Source: Bacteroidia bacterium (GTDB lineage: Bacteria > Bacteroidota > Bacteroidia > AKYH767-A > OLB10). Taken from it: 52,710 nucleotides of DNA. The translations under genes were made by a program, and so were the position numbers. Below the pieces are notes generated by a model. The model saw only the letters and a list, made by a program, of their open reading frames with translations, ran no database searches and was not told the origin of the DNA. The stretch is from positions 1-52,710 of the forward strand of contig JALRAP010000010.1 of assembly GCA_023262505.1 (NCBI GenBank), given 5' to 3'. This document shows positions 33,632-41,918 of the stretch, piece by piece (within the stretch, counting starts at the first letter, position 1; the number at the start of each line of letters is the position of its first letter).

Positions 33632-35011
33632 TTATAATAATGTTCCACTAAGCAGCATCGCAGCTACCGAGAAGTAAATTACAAGTCCGGTCACATCCAC
33701 CAATGTTGCAATGAATGGTGCAGACGATGTGGGGGGGTCAGCCCCTAGACGTTTCAACATCAGCGGAAGCATGGAGCCCATCAAACTACCCCATAAAACA
33801 ACTCCAGTCAATGATGCGCCAATGGTGATGGCTATCGAAAGCCAATGCGGTCCGTATATGTCGGTGAATGCACTCCAGGCCGCAATGCGCATGAAGCCCA
33901 AGGCTCCAAGCATCAATCCCAAGAACAGTCCTGAAATCAACTCTCGGCGCATAATGCGATACCAGTCGCGTGTGGTGACTTCACCAAGCGCCATGGCACG
34001 TATGATCAGAGTAGCGGCTTGCGAACCCGAGTTGCCTCCGCTCGAAACAATCAGCGGGATGAACAATGCCAATACCACAGCTCGAGCAATTTCATGTTCG
34101 AAAAACGCCATCGCGGATGCGGTCAGTAACTCTCCGAAAAACAGGATCACTAACCAGGGTGCACGCTTGCCAATCATTTTCCAAACGGGCACATCCATAT
34201 ACGGCTCTTCGAATGCTTCCACACCTCCAAGCTTTTGAATATCCTCTGTGTCCTCCTTCTTGGCCAGTTCCAAGATGTCGTCGATGGTCACAATTCCTAA
34301 GAGGATTCCGTTGGCATCGGTTACCGGCAATGCCACGCGGTTGTTCTCGGTAAACACGTTGATGGCTACTTCCTCGTCATCCGTTACCAAAAGGGCAATG
34401 CGTTTGCCGTCCATGATCTCATGGACCTTGGTGTCTAGGGGAGCGAGCAATATCTCGCCAATCTTAATATCGTCAATCAGCAAACCCTTCTCATCAACGA
34501 TGTACAGGATGTCGAGTGTTTCACTGCTTTCACCGTTTTCACGGATGTGGTCGAGAACGGTTTGAACAGTCCAGTCCTTGCCGATGGTGAAGTACTCGGG
34601 CGTCATCAAACGTCCGATGGAATTCTCCGGATAGCCTAACAGCGACAAAGCCACAGCCCGTTCTTTCTGGGTAAGCAGCTTCAGCAGTTTATTCAGTTGT
34701 TCCGATTCGAGTTCTTCCAACAACGCCGTTCGGTTATCAGCCGACATATCGTTTAGGATAAGAGCCAAAAGTCGGTTTGGAAGAATGTCAACCAGGGGTC
34801 GTTGGTCGGCCACATCCAGGTTTTCAAAAGTCTGGAAGGCCCGTTCACGATCGATGGCCATGAACACGGCCAGCATTTCTTCGGGGGGGAGTTCCTGGCA
34901 AAGGATGGCCAACTCAGCGGGGAGCCACGATTCCAATAGCGATTTCAACCCCGATTGGTTACGGGAATCAAGCAGCGCTTTGATGTCGGTGTTTTGATTG
35001 ATGGTCTCCAT
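33632..35011 (-). CDS. mgtE: MgtE family magnesium transporter
   Basis: 459 residues with the full MgtE order: an alpha-helical N domain (about 15-125), two CBS domains (about 130-255; RLMTPEYFTIG, then VHEIMDGKRIALLVTDDEE), a plug helix, and five membrane helices (about 280-459) with the pore signature SSGGNSGSQAATL. Magnesium binding to the N and CBS domains gates the channel in known homologues. ATG 35011 (Met-Glu-Thr-Ile) is preferred; an in-frame ATG at 35059 exists inside the palindrome GCCCATGGGC. The M-box upstream predicts repression at high magnesium. Confidence 0.93.
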   Translation of the reverse strand: METINQNTDIKALLDSRNQSGLKSLLESWLPAELAILCQELPPEEMLAVFMAIDRERAFQTFENLDVADQRPLVDILPNRLLALILNDMSADNRTALLEELESEQLNKLLKLLTQKERAVALSLLGYPENSIGRLMTPEYFTIGKDWTVQTVLDHIRENGESSETLDILYIVDEKGLLIDDIKIGEILLAPLDTKVHEIMDGKRIALLVTDDEEVAINVFTENNRVALPVTDANGILLGIVTIDDILELAKKEDTEDIQKLGGVEAFEEPYMDVPVWKMIGKRAPWLVILFFGELLTASAMAFFEHEIARAVVLALFIPLIVSSGGNSGSQAATLIIRAMALGEVTTRDWYRIMRRELISGLFLGLMLGALGFMRIAAWSAFTDIYGPHWLSIAITIGASLTGVVLWGSLMGSMLPLMLKRLGADPPTSSAPFIATLVDVTGLVIYFSVAAMLLSGTLL

Positions 35012-35045
35012 GGCTTTGTGGCACCCGGAGAGAGGCTTGCGAAGA

Positions 35046-35075
35046 ACCGATATGCCCATGGGCACACCGTTCGGT
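35046..35075 (-). promoter_or_regulatory. hairpin between M-box and mgtE, possible expression platform
   Basis: ACCGA (35046-35050) and TCGGT (35071-35075) flank an inner perfect palindrome GCCCATGGGC (35054-35063). There is no T run, which points to control of translation rather than an intrinsic terminator. The palindrome contains an in-frame ATG (35057-35059 on the minus strand). Confidence 0.4.
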
Positions 35076-35085
35076 CATCGAAAGC

Positions 35086-35244
35086 CCCTCGTTTAGTTTT
35101 AGTTCAGAATGACTTATTCCCTTTCGGGAAAGCTACTTTATGCAAAGCCTTATTCCGACCATGCCTGCTCTACCCATTGGCGTCTCTCGACATTTCCGGG
35201 CAGTAGCCTTTGTTCATTCAGTAACCTCACCTAACAAGCTTCGG
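35086..35244 (-). ncRNA. M-box (ykoK) magnesium riboswitch
   Basis: Read on the minus strand, the leader has the M-box hallmarks in order: GTTAGGTGAGG (complement of 35225-35235), then a core at 35165-35203 containing CTGCCC, GAAATGTCGAGAGACGCC and AATGGGT, then the closing 3' strand. The outer helix can form between CTTGTTAG (35231-35238) and CTAAACGAG (35088-35096), and GAATGA near 35216 pairs with TCATTC near 35106. It lies between a -7 box (35253-35260) and mgtE, the usual target of this RNA. The aptamer is known to sense magnesium. Confidence 0.92.
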
Positions 35245-35252
35245 ATGTGGAG

Positions 35253-35260
35253 CAAAGTTA
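35253..35260 (-). promoter_or_regulatory. -7 box TAACTTTG for the mgtE riboswitch transcript
   Basis: A perfect TAnnTTTG directly before the M-box; predicted RNA start near 35247, leader about 236 nt. The -33 TTG is poor. Confidence 0.55.
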
Positions 35261-35278
35261 ACTCTTTTTTGCATCGGT

Positions 35279-36055
35279 TCATCTCCCCGGTTTCAGCGTA
35301 TTTGTGAGGGTTACAAAGGCCGAAAAATGCAATTGTTCCGGTCGCATATCTAGGTAGGGGATGGAAGAGTAGTCGGTCGGCAGTAGCGACTTCAGCGAAT
35401 TACGCATAGTCTTGCGTCGTTGGTTGAAGGCGGTCTTCACCACCTTTTTGAAAAACACTTCATCGCATTCAAGTTTATGGTTCTTTCGCAATTGCATCCT
35501 GATCACACCCGAGTCTACTTTGGGAGGCGGGTTGAAGTATTCGGGAGGAACGGTAAACATGTATTCGATATCATAATGGGCTTGCAACAACACACTCAAG
35601 ATGCCGTAATCGCGGTTGCCGGGAGGGGATGCGATTCGCTGCGCCACCTCCTTTTGGAACATGCCTGCCACTTCGGGTACCCGTTCGTACATATCGAGTA
35701 CGCGGAACAGGATTTGGGAGGAAATGTTGTAAGGGAAATTGCCGATAACCGAGAATGGACCATCACCCAAGAAATCCAAATCAGCAGTCAGGAAGTCGGC
35801 CTGGTGGATCCTGTTTTGAAGTGAGGGGAATCGCTCCTTCAAAAAGTCAACGGAACGGTCGTCAACCTCTACGCAGTGTAGGTCTTCAACCCCCGCCTCC
35901 AATAACTCGTTGGTGAGCACACCGGTACCTGGACCAATCTCAAGAACCAAGCCTTTGCGGGCCTCTTCCGATAGGGCATGTGCGATGTCGGACGCCGTTT
36001 CCAAGTTGGTGAGAAAATGTTGGCCCAGGGCCTTTAGCGGTCGTATGCCGTTCAT
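35279..36055 (-). CDS. ksgA: 16S rRNA dimethyladenosine transferase
   Basis: 258 residues. The N-terminal LGQHFLTN, the SAM-binding LEIGPGTGVLTN and the catalytic NFPYNIS (NxPY type) are all present. It dimethylates the two adjacent adenines near the 3' end of 16S rRNA. ATG 36055 lies 3 bp after the stop of the DUF1571/LysM gene, so it is third in a three-gene unit with that gene and DUF4286; mgtE downstream has its own leader. Confidence 0.94.
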   Translation of the reverse strand: MNGIRPLKALGQHFLTNLETASDIAHALSEEARKGLVLEIGPGTGVLTNELLEAGVEDLHCVEVDDRSVDFLKERFPSLQNRIHQADFLTADLDFLGDGPFSVIGNFPYNISSQILFRVLDMYERVPEVAGMFQKEVAQRIASPPGNRDYGILSVLLQAHYDIEYMFTVPPEYFNPPPKVDSGVIRMQLRKNHKLECDEVFFKKVVKTAFNQRRKTMRNSLKSLLPTDYSSIPYLDMRPEQLHFSAFVTLTNTLKPGR

Positions 36056-36058
36056 GGT

Positions 36059-36904
36059 TCAGAATCCGTATTGAGGGTTTTCGCTGCTGAAATCGATATT
36101 GGAGAATGTGGGATTCACTTTCAGGTTGGTGAATTCAGCATCGCTGTAAAGTCCTTTCAGATCGTAAATGGTTTGCCTGACAGGCAGCATGTTTTTCTTG
36201 TCGATATACAGCACGATTTTTTTCGCGTAACTGTTGGGAAGGGTAATTACTTGTCCTGCGGATACGTCATCGAAATCGGTTATACCATGGTTCAATTCGA
36301 GAACCATCTGGTCGTTGACATGGAACTTTTTCGATATGGATGTCAAGTCTTCTCCTTTGCCTACTTTGTAATTGATGAATCCGAATTCGTCGTTATCGAT
36401 TTCCAATATGTGGTAAACACCTTTCGGATCCACTGATAGTTTCATTTTGGAAAAGAAGCGATCCTTCTCGGTGACTTCATAATATTTCATGATGGAGTAG
36501 GCGTGGGCGAAGCCCATTTGCAGGATGGTGTGGTGATGATGTTTGCGGAGCAATGGGTTGTCGGGTGACAAACTGATGTTGAAAAATGGAAATCCATTCG
36601 GATTTATCAAAGCTCTGTTTTCGTTTGCACCATCAACATAAAGTACTTCTGCTCCCGCATCGGGTTTTACGCTTTTCAGGTAAACTTTCAGCGGGTTTGC
36701 TTGCAGCTTGACTTGGAGTACACCCTCCTCATATTTCCCAAAGATTCGCTCTTTCAGCTCCATGGTGAACGACGCAGTTCGAACCGATTGCATGGCGTAC
36801 ATCATTCGGTCGTAAATGGTGCGTGCTTCATTCGGGCTTTGGGCCTGTGCGGTTATCCCCAGCAGGGATAATGAAACCATCAATATGCGAGTAAACAAAC
36901 CCAA
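36059..36904 (-). CDS. exported DUF1571/LolA-like protein with internal LysM
   Basis: 281 residues, signal peptide 1-20 or so (ITAQAQ). The flanking parts are beta-rich like LolA-fold and DUF1571 proteins (VLQVKLQANPLKVYL, ILYIDKK-type strand near 231-237). A LysM module is inserted at about 179-223 (YKVGKGEDLTSISKKFHVND ... AGQVITLP), so the protein may bind peptidoglycan. A His-rich stretch KHHHH is at 121-125. It is periplasmic by prediction and located between DUF4286 and ksgA. I cannot assign a specific role. Confidence 0.75.
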   Translation of the reverse strand: MGLFTRILMVSLSLLGITAQAQSPNEARTIYDRMMYAMQSVRTASFTMELKERIFGKYEEGVLQVKLQANPLKVYLKSVKPDAGAEVLYVDGANENRALINPNGFPFFNISLSPDNPLLRKHHHHTILQMGFAHAYSIMKYYEVTEKDRFFSKMKLSVDPKGVYHILEIDNDEFGFINYKVGKGEDLTSISKKFHVNDQMVLELNHGITDFDDVSAGQVITLPNSYAKKIVLYIDKKNMLPVRQTIYDLKGLYSDAEFTNLKVNPTFSNIDFSSENPQYGF

Positions 36905-36914
36905 TAGGTTTCAA

Positions 36915-37217
36915 TTAAACGGTCTCTAGCAAGGTTCTGAACGCGGTGAACTTGTCGCCAAACAATTCCATGGCATGCTTCTGCAATGCAGGCGCGAACT
37001 CATCGCGGTAACGCTCATAGTCGCCCATGGTTTTGGCCGTGTATTGGATGGCATAGGTGGTTCCTCCGGTGTCTTCGTCGCCGATGAGCCGGAGTATCTT
37101 ATTTTCGATGAACATGCCGGTGGCCATTACATCGGGAATGTGTGTCTCCTGCATCCATTGGAGCCATTCTTCGCGAACGGCATTATCGATATTTACGGTT
37201 ACGTTGTAGATGATCAT
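36915..37217 (-). CDS. DUF4286 family protein
   Basis: 100 residues resembling the Bacteroidota family DUF4286: MIIYNVTVNID at the N-terminus, WLQWMQETHIPDVMATG, and a C-terminal helix with YRDEFAPALQKHAMELFGD. The alternating pattern suggests a small ferredoxin-like alpha/beta fold. It is first in the unit with the DUF1571/LysM gene and ksgA (gaps of 10 and 3 bp). The upstream spacer has a near-match box TAATTTTA. Function unknown. Confidence 0.75.
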   Translation of the reverse strand: MIIYNVTVNIDNAVREEWLQWMQETHIPDVMATGMFIENKILRLIGDEDTGGTTYAIQYTAKTMGDYERYRDEFAPALQKHAMELFGDKFTAFRTLLETV

Positions 37218-37295
37218 GAAATGGGTTTTGATTTGTTAAAATTACTAAATGGGTAGGATAAAATTTGCTTTCGACTTATCCTTGTCCTGTTTCTA

Positions 37296-37390
37296 ATAAC
37301 AAGTGACAAGCGCCGCCCTGAGCCCGTCGAAGGGTGACAAGTGACAAGCGCCGCCCTGAGCCTGTCGAAGGGTAACAAGTAACAAGTAAC
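37296..37390. repeat. heptamer pairs alternating with a 24-bp GC-rich module
   Basis: The order is ATAACAA-GTGACAA, module 1, GTGACAA-GTGACAA, module 2, GTAACAA-GTAACAA-GTAAC. Each module is 24 bp and contains the 19-mer CCCTGAGCC(C/T)GTCGAAGGG (37316-37334 and 37354-37372); the composite period is 38 bp. The 19-mer has CCCT/AGGG ends and faces possible tandem G-A pairs, so it may fold. Confidence 0.85.
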
Positions 37391-37508
37391 GCCACCGCCT
37401 CCCGTCACCGCCTTCCGCCTTCCGCCACCGCCACCGCCACCGCCACCTTCTGCCGCCGAATGCCACTGCTACTGCTACTAGCACTGGTACTGCTACTGCC
37501 ACCGCCGC
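37389..37508. repeat. GCC-rich triplet/hexamer low-complexity tract
   Basis: Runs of GCCACC, GCCTTCC and GCTACT follow the composite repeat. In the middle CCACCG is repeated four times. The tract is non-coding; the six-frame translation gives only Arg-Trp or Ala-Val strings. Confidence 0.7.
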
Positions 37509-37531
37509 ACTCATTTTAACCAATCCTTTCC

Positions 37532-37539
37532 TATCTTTC
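37532..37539 (+). promoter_or_regulatory. possible -7 box TATCTTTC for the Asp-box protein
   Basis: One mismatch from TAnnTTTG, ending 4 nt before ATG 37544; no -33 TTG. Weak alone, but its position matches the murB and rlpA cases. Confidence 0.28.
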
Positions 37540-37543
37540 GTTC

Positions 37544-40048
37544 ATGAAAAAGAATCGTCTGTTCATCGCAAGCCTCGTTTGCCTGAGCTTAGCATCTGCC
37601 TGCCAAACAAAATCCCCTAAAATTCCAGGTTCGTTCCATTCGCTCTCCGATTGGAATCGTGAGCGTTCTTTTCCCGGTCAACAAATCAATATGCGCGCTT
37701 ATGCGGATGCTTTCCATCAACTGCGCAGCAATCAAGCCAAGACAGCGGTCTTCCCTGGCCAATGGGAAGCCATAGGACCCAAGAATTTCGGCGGAAGGAC
37801 CCTTTGCCTGGCATTCAATCCACAAAACTCCAATACCATCTTGGCTGGATCTGCTTCAGGCGGACTATGGGTTAGCTATAACGGTGCCAATGGAGCTCAA
37901 GCCTGGCAACCCATGGCCACAGGTTTCCCGGTGCTGGGTGTAGCCGCCATCGCTTACAATCCTAATGACAGCAATGAGATTTATATCGGCACTGGCGAGG
38001 TTTATAATTACCAAAATACCGGAACAGGATGGGCCAATCGTGTCACACGGGGTACTTACGGTATAGGGGTTTTAAAGTCTGTAGATGCAGGCGCCACGTG
38101 GAGCAAGAGTATCGACTGGCAATATGCTGATTTGCGCGGAGTGCAAGACATCATCGTCAACCCGCTTCGCCCAGCGACCGTATTCGCCGCCACAACCGAA
38201 GGGATTTATCGCACCTACGATTCCGGCTCTACATGGTCACTTGTCCTGGATAAGAAAATGGCTACCGATTTGCATTTCATGCCGGGAGATACTTCCATTA
38301 TAATGGCTGCTGTGGGGAATTCGTTCTCCCTTGATCCAGGTATCTATCGTTCTACCAATGGTGGGACATCTTTTACAAAACTCTCGTCCGGACTGCCCCC
38401 AACATGGTCGGGAAAGGCCCTGTTAGATGTTTGCGCAACAGATAACAATATCTGGTATGCCTCCATAGCCGATCAACTGGCTGGATTGGGACTCTTTCGC
38501 TCTGATAATGGTGGGTTGGATTGGCTTCAAGTGAATCCATTGGATTTCCAAACCTATCAAGGTTGGTATTCGCACGACGTTTCCGTGAATCCCAACAACT
38601 CCGATGATTTGGTCACTGCCGGTATCAACATGTATCGCTCAACAGATGGTGGAAGCAACATCAACCAACAAACCTATTGGTACAATTGGGATTTCTCGAT
38701 GACCACCGTGGGCGGTACGGAGGGCCCTCCCGATTATGTGCATGCCGACATTCACCGTGTGTATCGTCATCCCAGCAATGGCAACCATGTTTGGTTGGCC
38801 ACCGACGGCGGCATATTCCGTTCATTCGATGGAGGAGATACCTACGAAGCTTCCAACGGCGGCTATCAAACACAACAGTTCTACCAGGAGTTTTCTTGTT
38901 CCAATTCAGATTCTTTGTTTGCGATTGGGGGCATGCAAGACAATGCCACTGCCGTGTATGAAGGAAACCTTGGTTGGCGGCGTGTAATCGGTGGCGATGG
39001 ACTTTCCACATCCATCCATCCTTTGAATGATCAAATCGTTTTTGGCTCTTCCCAATATCTCAACGTAGATATTTCTACCGATCGTGCGCAAACATTCGGC
39101 GGAGTTTCCATTCCCGGAAGCAGTACATTTCCAAATACCATCTTTGCAGGACCTTATGCATTGAGTAAATCCAATCCGCAAGTGTTGTATGCAGGACGAA
39201 CGGTTATCTACAAAAGTTCCAACGGTGGACAATCCTTTTCGCAAACCAACGGCGGCAATGCACTTGATGGAAATCCGGCCTTGTCGGTTACCATCAATCC
39301 AACGGATCATAATAACGTGTGGGTAACTACAGCTCCCGTAGTGAATAACACTCCAGGCATTTTTCGCACTACCAACGGAGGTAATACTTGGACGAATGTT
39401 GCCGCCAATTTACCGAACCGTTATTACAAGGATGTGGCTGTGGATCCCAGCAATCCGAACCATGTATTGGTAGCGCTATCTGGTTTTGGAACATCGCACC
39501 TTTATCAGTTCCAGTCGTCAACATCCTCATGGATTCCGGTCGGAAACGGTTTGCCCGATGTTCCAACCAACAGTATCACCTTTGATCCGTTGAACGGACA
39601 AATCGTTTACGTGGGCAATGATCTTGGTGCTTATGTGTCCATTGACGGCGGGTTGAACTTCCAACCATTCAATGATGGATTGATAGATGCAACGATGGTG
39701 TTCGACATCGCTGTGTCGCCATCCAACAGGAAAGTGAGATTAGCCACCCATGGTAAAGGGGTTTTCGAACGCGATATGTTACCTGCGAATATCACAGGCT
39801 TACCAGCATTGGGTTCTGCTGATTGGAGTTTGATGCCCAATCCTGCAACCGATTATTTCACGGTAGAATTCAACGGTAATTCGAATTTGCAGTTGCGTGT
39901 GTTCGATGTGAAAGGACAACTGGTGATGCCACAAACCACAGTGCGGGGAATCGTTCGAATCTCGGTTGATGACTGGGCTTCGGGGATTTACCTTGTAGAA
40001 GCCACGGCTGACGGGAAATCCTCGGTGAAGAAGTTGTTAGTGCGCTGA
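37544..40048 (+). CDS. exported Asp-box beta-propeller protein with T9SS sorting domain
   Basis: 834 residues. The signal region 1-20 ends in LASAC, a good lipobox with Cys20. Residues 65-740 carry about nine Asp-box motifs (SVDAGATW, TYDSGSTW, STNGGTSF, SDNGGLDW, SFDGGDTY, SSNGGQSF, TTNGGNTW, SIDGGLNF), as in sortilin/VPS10-like and sialidase-fold propellers. The last 75 residues form a type A T9SS domain (LMPNPATDYFTVEFN ... SGIYLVEATADG ... SVKKLLV). No catalytic residues of a sialidase can be recognised, so binding or adhesion is as likely as enzymatic activity. It ends 1 bp before the convergent TPR gene. Confidence 0.85.
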   Translation: MKKNRLFIASLVCLSLASACQTKSPKIPGSFHSLSDWNRERSFPGQQINMRAYADAFHQLRSNQAKTAVFPGQWEAIGPKNFGGRTLCLAFNPQNSNTILAGSASGGLWVSYNGANGAQAWQPMATGFPVLGVAAIAYNPNDSNEIYIGTGEVYNYQNTGTGWANRVTRGTYGIGVLKSVDAGATWSKSIDWQYADLRGVQDIIVNPLRPATVFAATTEGIYRTYDSGSTWSLVLDKKMATDLHFMPGDTSIIMAAVGNSFSLDPGIYRSTNGGTSFTKLSSGLPPTWSGKALLDVCATDNNIWYASIADQLAGLGLFRSDNGGLDWLQVNPLDFQTYQGWYSHDVSVNPNNSDDLVTAGINMYRSTDGGSNINQQTYWYNWDFSMTTVGGTEGPPDYVHADIHRVYRHPSNGNHVWLATDGGIFRSFDGGDTYEASNGGYQTQQFYQEFSCSNSDSLFAIGGMQDNATAVYEGNLGWRRVIGGDGLSTSIHPLNDQIVFGSSQYLNVDISTDRAQTFGGVSIPGSSTFPNTIFAGPYALSKSNPQVLYAGRTVIYKSSNGGQSFSQTNGGNALDGNPALSVTINPTDHNNVWVTTAPVVNNTPGIFRTTNGGNTWTNVAANLPNRYYKDVAVDPSNPNHVLVALSGFGTSHLYQFQSSTSSWIPVGNGLPDVPTNSITFDPLNGQIVYVGNDLGAYVSIDGGLNFQPFNDGLIDATMVFDIAVSPSNRKVRLATHGKGVFERDMLPANITGLPALGSADWSLMPNPATDYFTVEFNGNSNLQLRVFDVKGQLVMPQTTVRGIVRISVDDWASGIYLVEATADGKSSVKKLLVR

Positions 40049-40049
40049 A

Positions 40050-41918
40050 CTAGCCGTCGCCGCGAAGCTTTCTGAAACGCTTGCGTGCTTCCACTGTGAA
40101 AAGCGATCCTGGATACTTGTTCAGAATCATTTCATAGATGGCTTTGGCACCTTCCTTGTCGTTCATCCGCAACTCTTTCATTTCTGCCAAACGGAACATG
40201 GCGTCATCTGCTAATATGTCGTCGGGATAGCTCTGGAAAACTTGCGAATAAAGTTCTGCAGCTTTGGTGTAGTTGCCATTCTTGGAATAAATCACCGCTT
40301 GCTTGAACCAGATCTCGTCGGTTAATGAATGGCCTGGCCACGATATCAGCAATGAGTCGAGTGTGGCAAGCGCTTCCTTGCGACGGTTGCAGAAATCATA
40401 GAGGTCGGCACGGGAATACATTTGCAGTGGTTCGGTGATGCTGTCTGTTCCGAGATTGTCCATGATCAGCAACCCCAATTGCATCGCGTCGTTGGAAATA
40501 AGTTGTGAGGTGGCAGCCTTGAGCACGTTCAATTGTGCAGCTGCCCATTCAAATTCGCCCATGTAATAAGATAACCTAGCATTGCGGTATTTGGCCTCAC
40601 GGCCGATGGCGTCGTTCTTGTAGTCTTTGTCAACTTGCGAGTAATACAATGATGCATCCCAAACGTTTCCGCGTAGAATCAGGATGTCGCCCAACTCCAA
40701 TTTGCATTCGGCAACCAGCGACGGCTGCACACGAGGCATATTGATGGTTTCATCCAACACCTCTACGGCTTTCTCAATGTCGTTGAGATGAAAGGCGAGT
40801 AGCTTGGCGTAACCTGCCATCAAGGGCGCTGTGATGGGTGTTTTACCCAGTTCGGCAAAGGCGGCCTCGTAATCCCCCTGTAACTTCACCAACGATGTGG
40901 TGTCGTAAATGCCGGAAGAAGTGATGCGGTTGTCGCGGGCCTCAATCAACTCCAATCGGGCATTGATATAGTAGGGGGTGGAAGGACCTTTTCCGATAAT
41001 GTAGGCGAAGCACTCTTCAGCGGTCTCATAATCGCCATTCGAGTAGCATAGCTTTCCGAGTGATATGATTCGTCCGCCGTTTTCATCATTGCGACGATCA
41101 AGGGCGATGGCTTGTGTGAGCGCGGAAGTGAAATCCTTCTCTTGTAATAGAAGCCAATAAAGCAATTCGTTGTAAACCGTCTTTTGTCCGGCTTTTTGTA
41201 CCCTTCTCAACAGGGATGTACGGATGATGTCAGCCAGTTTGCTATCTGTTTCGTATGATAGTTTGTTTTGCAAAATGGCTTGTACGCTCGGTAGGTAGTT
41301 CTCGTAGGTGTCGAGTAGCTGGAGGTATTCCTCCACCATCTTGCCGATTTCATTCATCTGGGCGTATAGTTCAGCCAATTCAAAACCGAACGAGTAGCTT
41401 TCACCCATCAGCTTGCGTCCTTCCAAATAGGTTTTCTCGGCCATGCCCATCAATCGCATATCCATAAAGGCCTTTCCAAGTGCGTTGATTTGACCGATAT
41501 CTGGAAAAATATTCTTGATGGCTTTGTCGTAGGTGGCTTGAGCCTCCTGTTCTTGTCCTTGTAAGGCCAACACGTTTCCTAAGTCAACCCACAAGGTGGC
41601 GATGGCTGGATTTTTTTTCTGGTGCTTACGGATGATTTTCTCAGCCCGTTCGTAATCCTTCAACAAAAGGCAACAATCCAAATAGGATCGGTAGGTGCCA
41701 TAAGGATCGAAGTTGTACTGCTTCTCGTAATACACGATGGCTTTGTCGTACTCTCCAGTGCTCATGTACTGGTTAGCTAATTCGAGATTGGTCTGGCCTT
41801 GAGCAAAAGTGGCTTGTGATGATAAGGTCAACATTGAAAAAACAAAACACAAAACACTTATCGACTGAACAAGCGTGCGTCGAATCTTTGGCGTTTTATG
41901 TTTGATAAATGTAGTCAA
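40050..41918 (-). CDS. exported tetratricopeptide repeat protein
   Basis: 622 residues. The N-terminus is basic (KHKTPKIRR) then hydrophobic with a cleavage site ATFA-QG near residue 40, a signal peptide. The body is built of TPR and TPR-like helices (for example ANQYMSTGEYDKAIVYYEKQYNFD-type units, split), up to the C-terminal AELYSQVFQSYPDDILADDA repeats. It probably acts in the periplasm as a protein-protein scaffold; no enzymatic domain is visible. The frame is closed by a TAA upstream and the sole start before the signal is TTG 41918, which lies in the heptamer GTCAATT at the edge of the 41914-42024 array. Confidence 0.8.
   Translation of the reverse strand: MTTFIKHKTPKIRRTLVQSISVLCFVFSMLTLSSQATFAQGQTNLELANQYMSTGEYDKAIVYYEKQYNFDPYGTYRSYLDCCLLLKDYERAEKIIRKHQKKNPAIATLWVDLGNVLALQGQEQEAQATYDKAIKNIFPDIGQINALGKAFMDMRLMGMAEKTYLEGRKLMGESYSFGFELAELYAQMNEIGKMVEEYLQLLDTYENYLPSVQAILQNKLSYETDSKLADIIRTSLLRRVQKAGQKTVYNELLYWLLLQEKDFTSALTQAIALDRRNDENGGRIISLGKLCYSNGDYETAEECFAYIIGKGPSTPYYINARLELIEARDNRITSSGIYDTTSLVKLQGDYEAAFAELGKTPITAPLMAGYAKLLAFHLNDIEKAVEVLDETINMPRVQPSLVAECKLELGDILILRGNVWDASLYYSQVDKDYKNDAIGREAKYRNARLSYYMGEFEWAAAQLNVLKAATSQLISNDAMQLGLLIMDNLGTDSITEPLQMYSRADLYDFCNRRKEALATLDSLLISWPGHSLTDEIWFKQAVIYSKNGNYTKAAELYSQVFQSYPDDILADDAMFRLAEMKELRMNDKEGAKAIYEMILNKYPGSLFTVEARKRFRKLRGDG

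Larger units (their letters stand above)
37218..37543. other. 326-bp repeat-rich divergent spacer
   Basis: There is no believable gene. From left to right it holds the upstream region of DUF4286, a composite heptamer/palindrome repeat (37296-37390), a long GCC-rich low-complexity tract (37389-37508), and about 35 bp before the ATG at 37544. Confidence 0.7.

Noticed and set aside
37293-37523. Minus-strand open frame with Ala-Val and Arg-Trp strings
   Set aside because: It is the translation of the GCC-rich tract and the CCCTGAGCC repeat; no start context, no protein-like composition.
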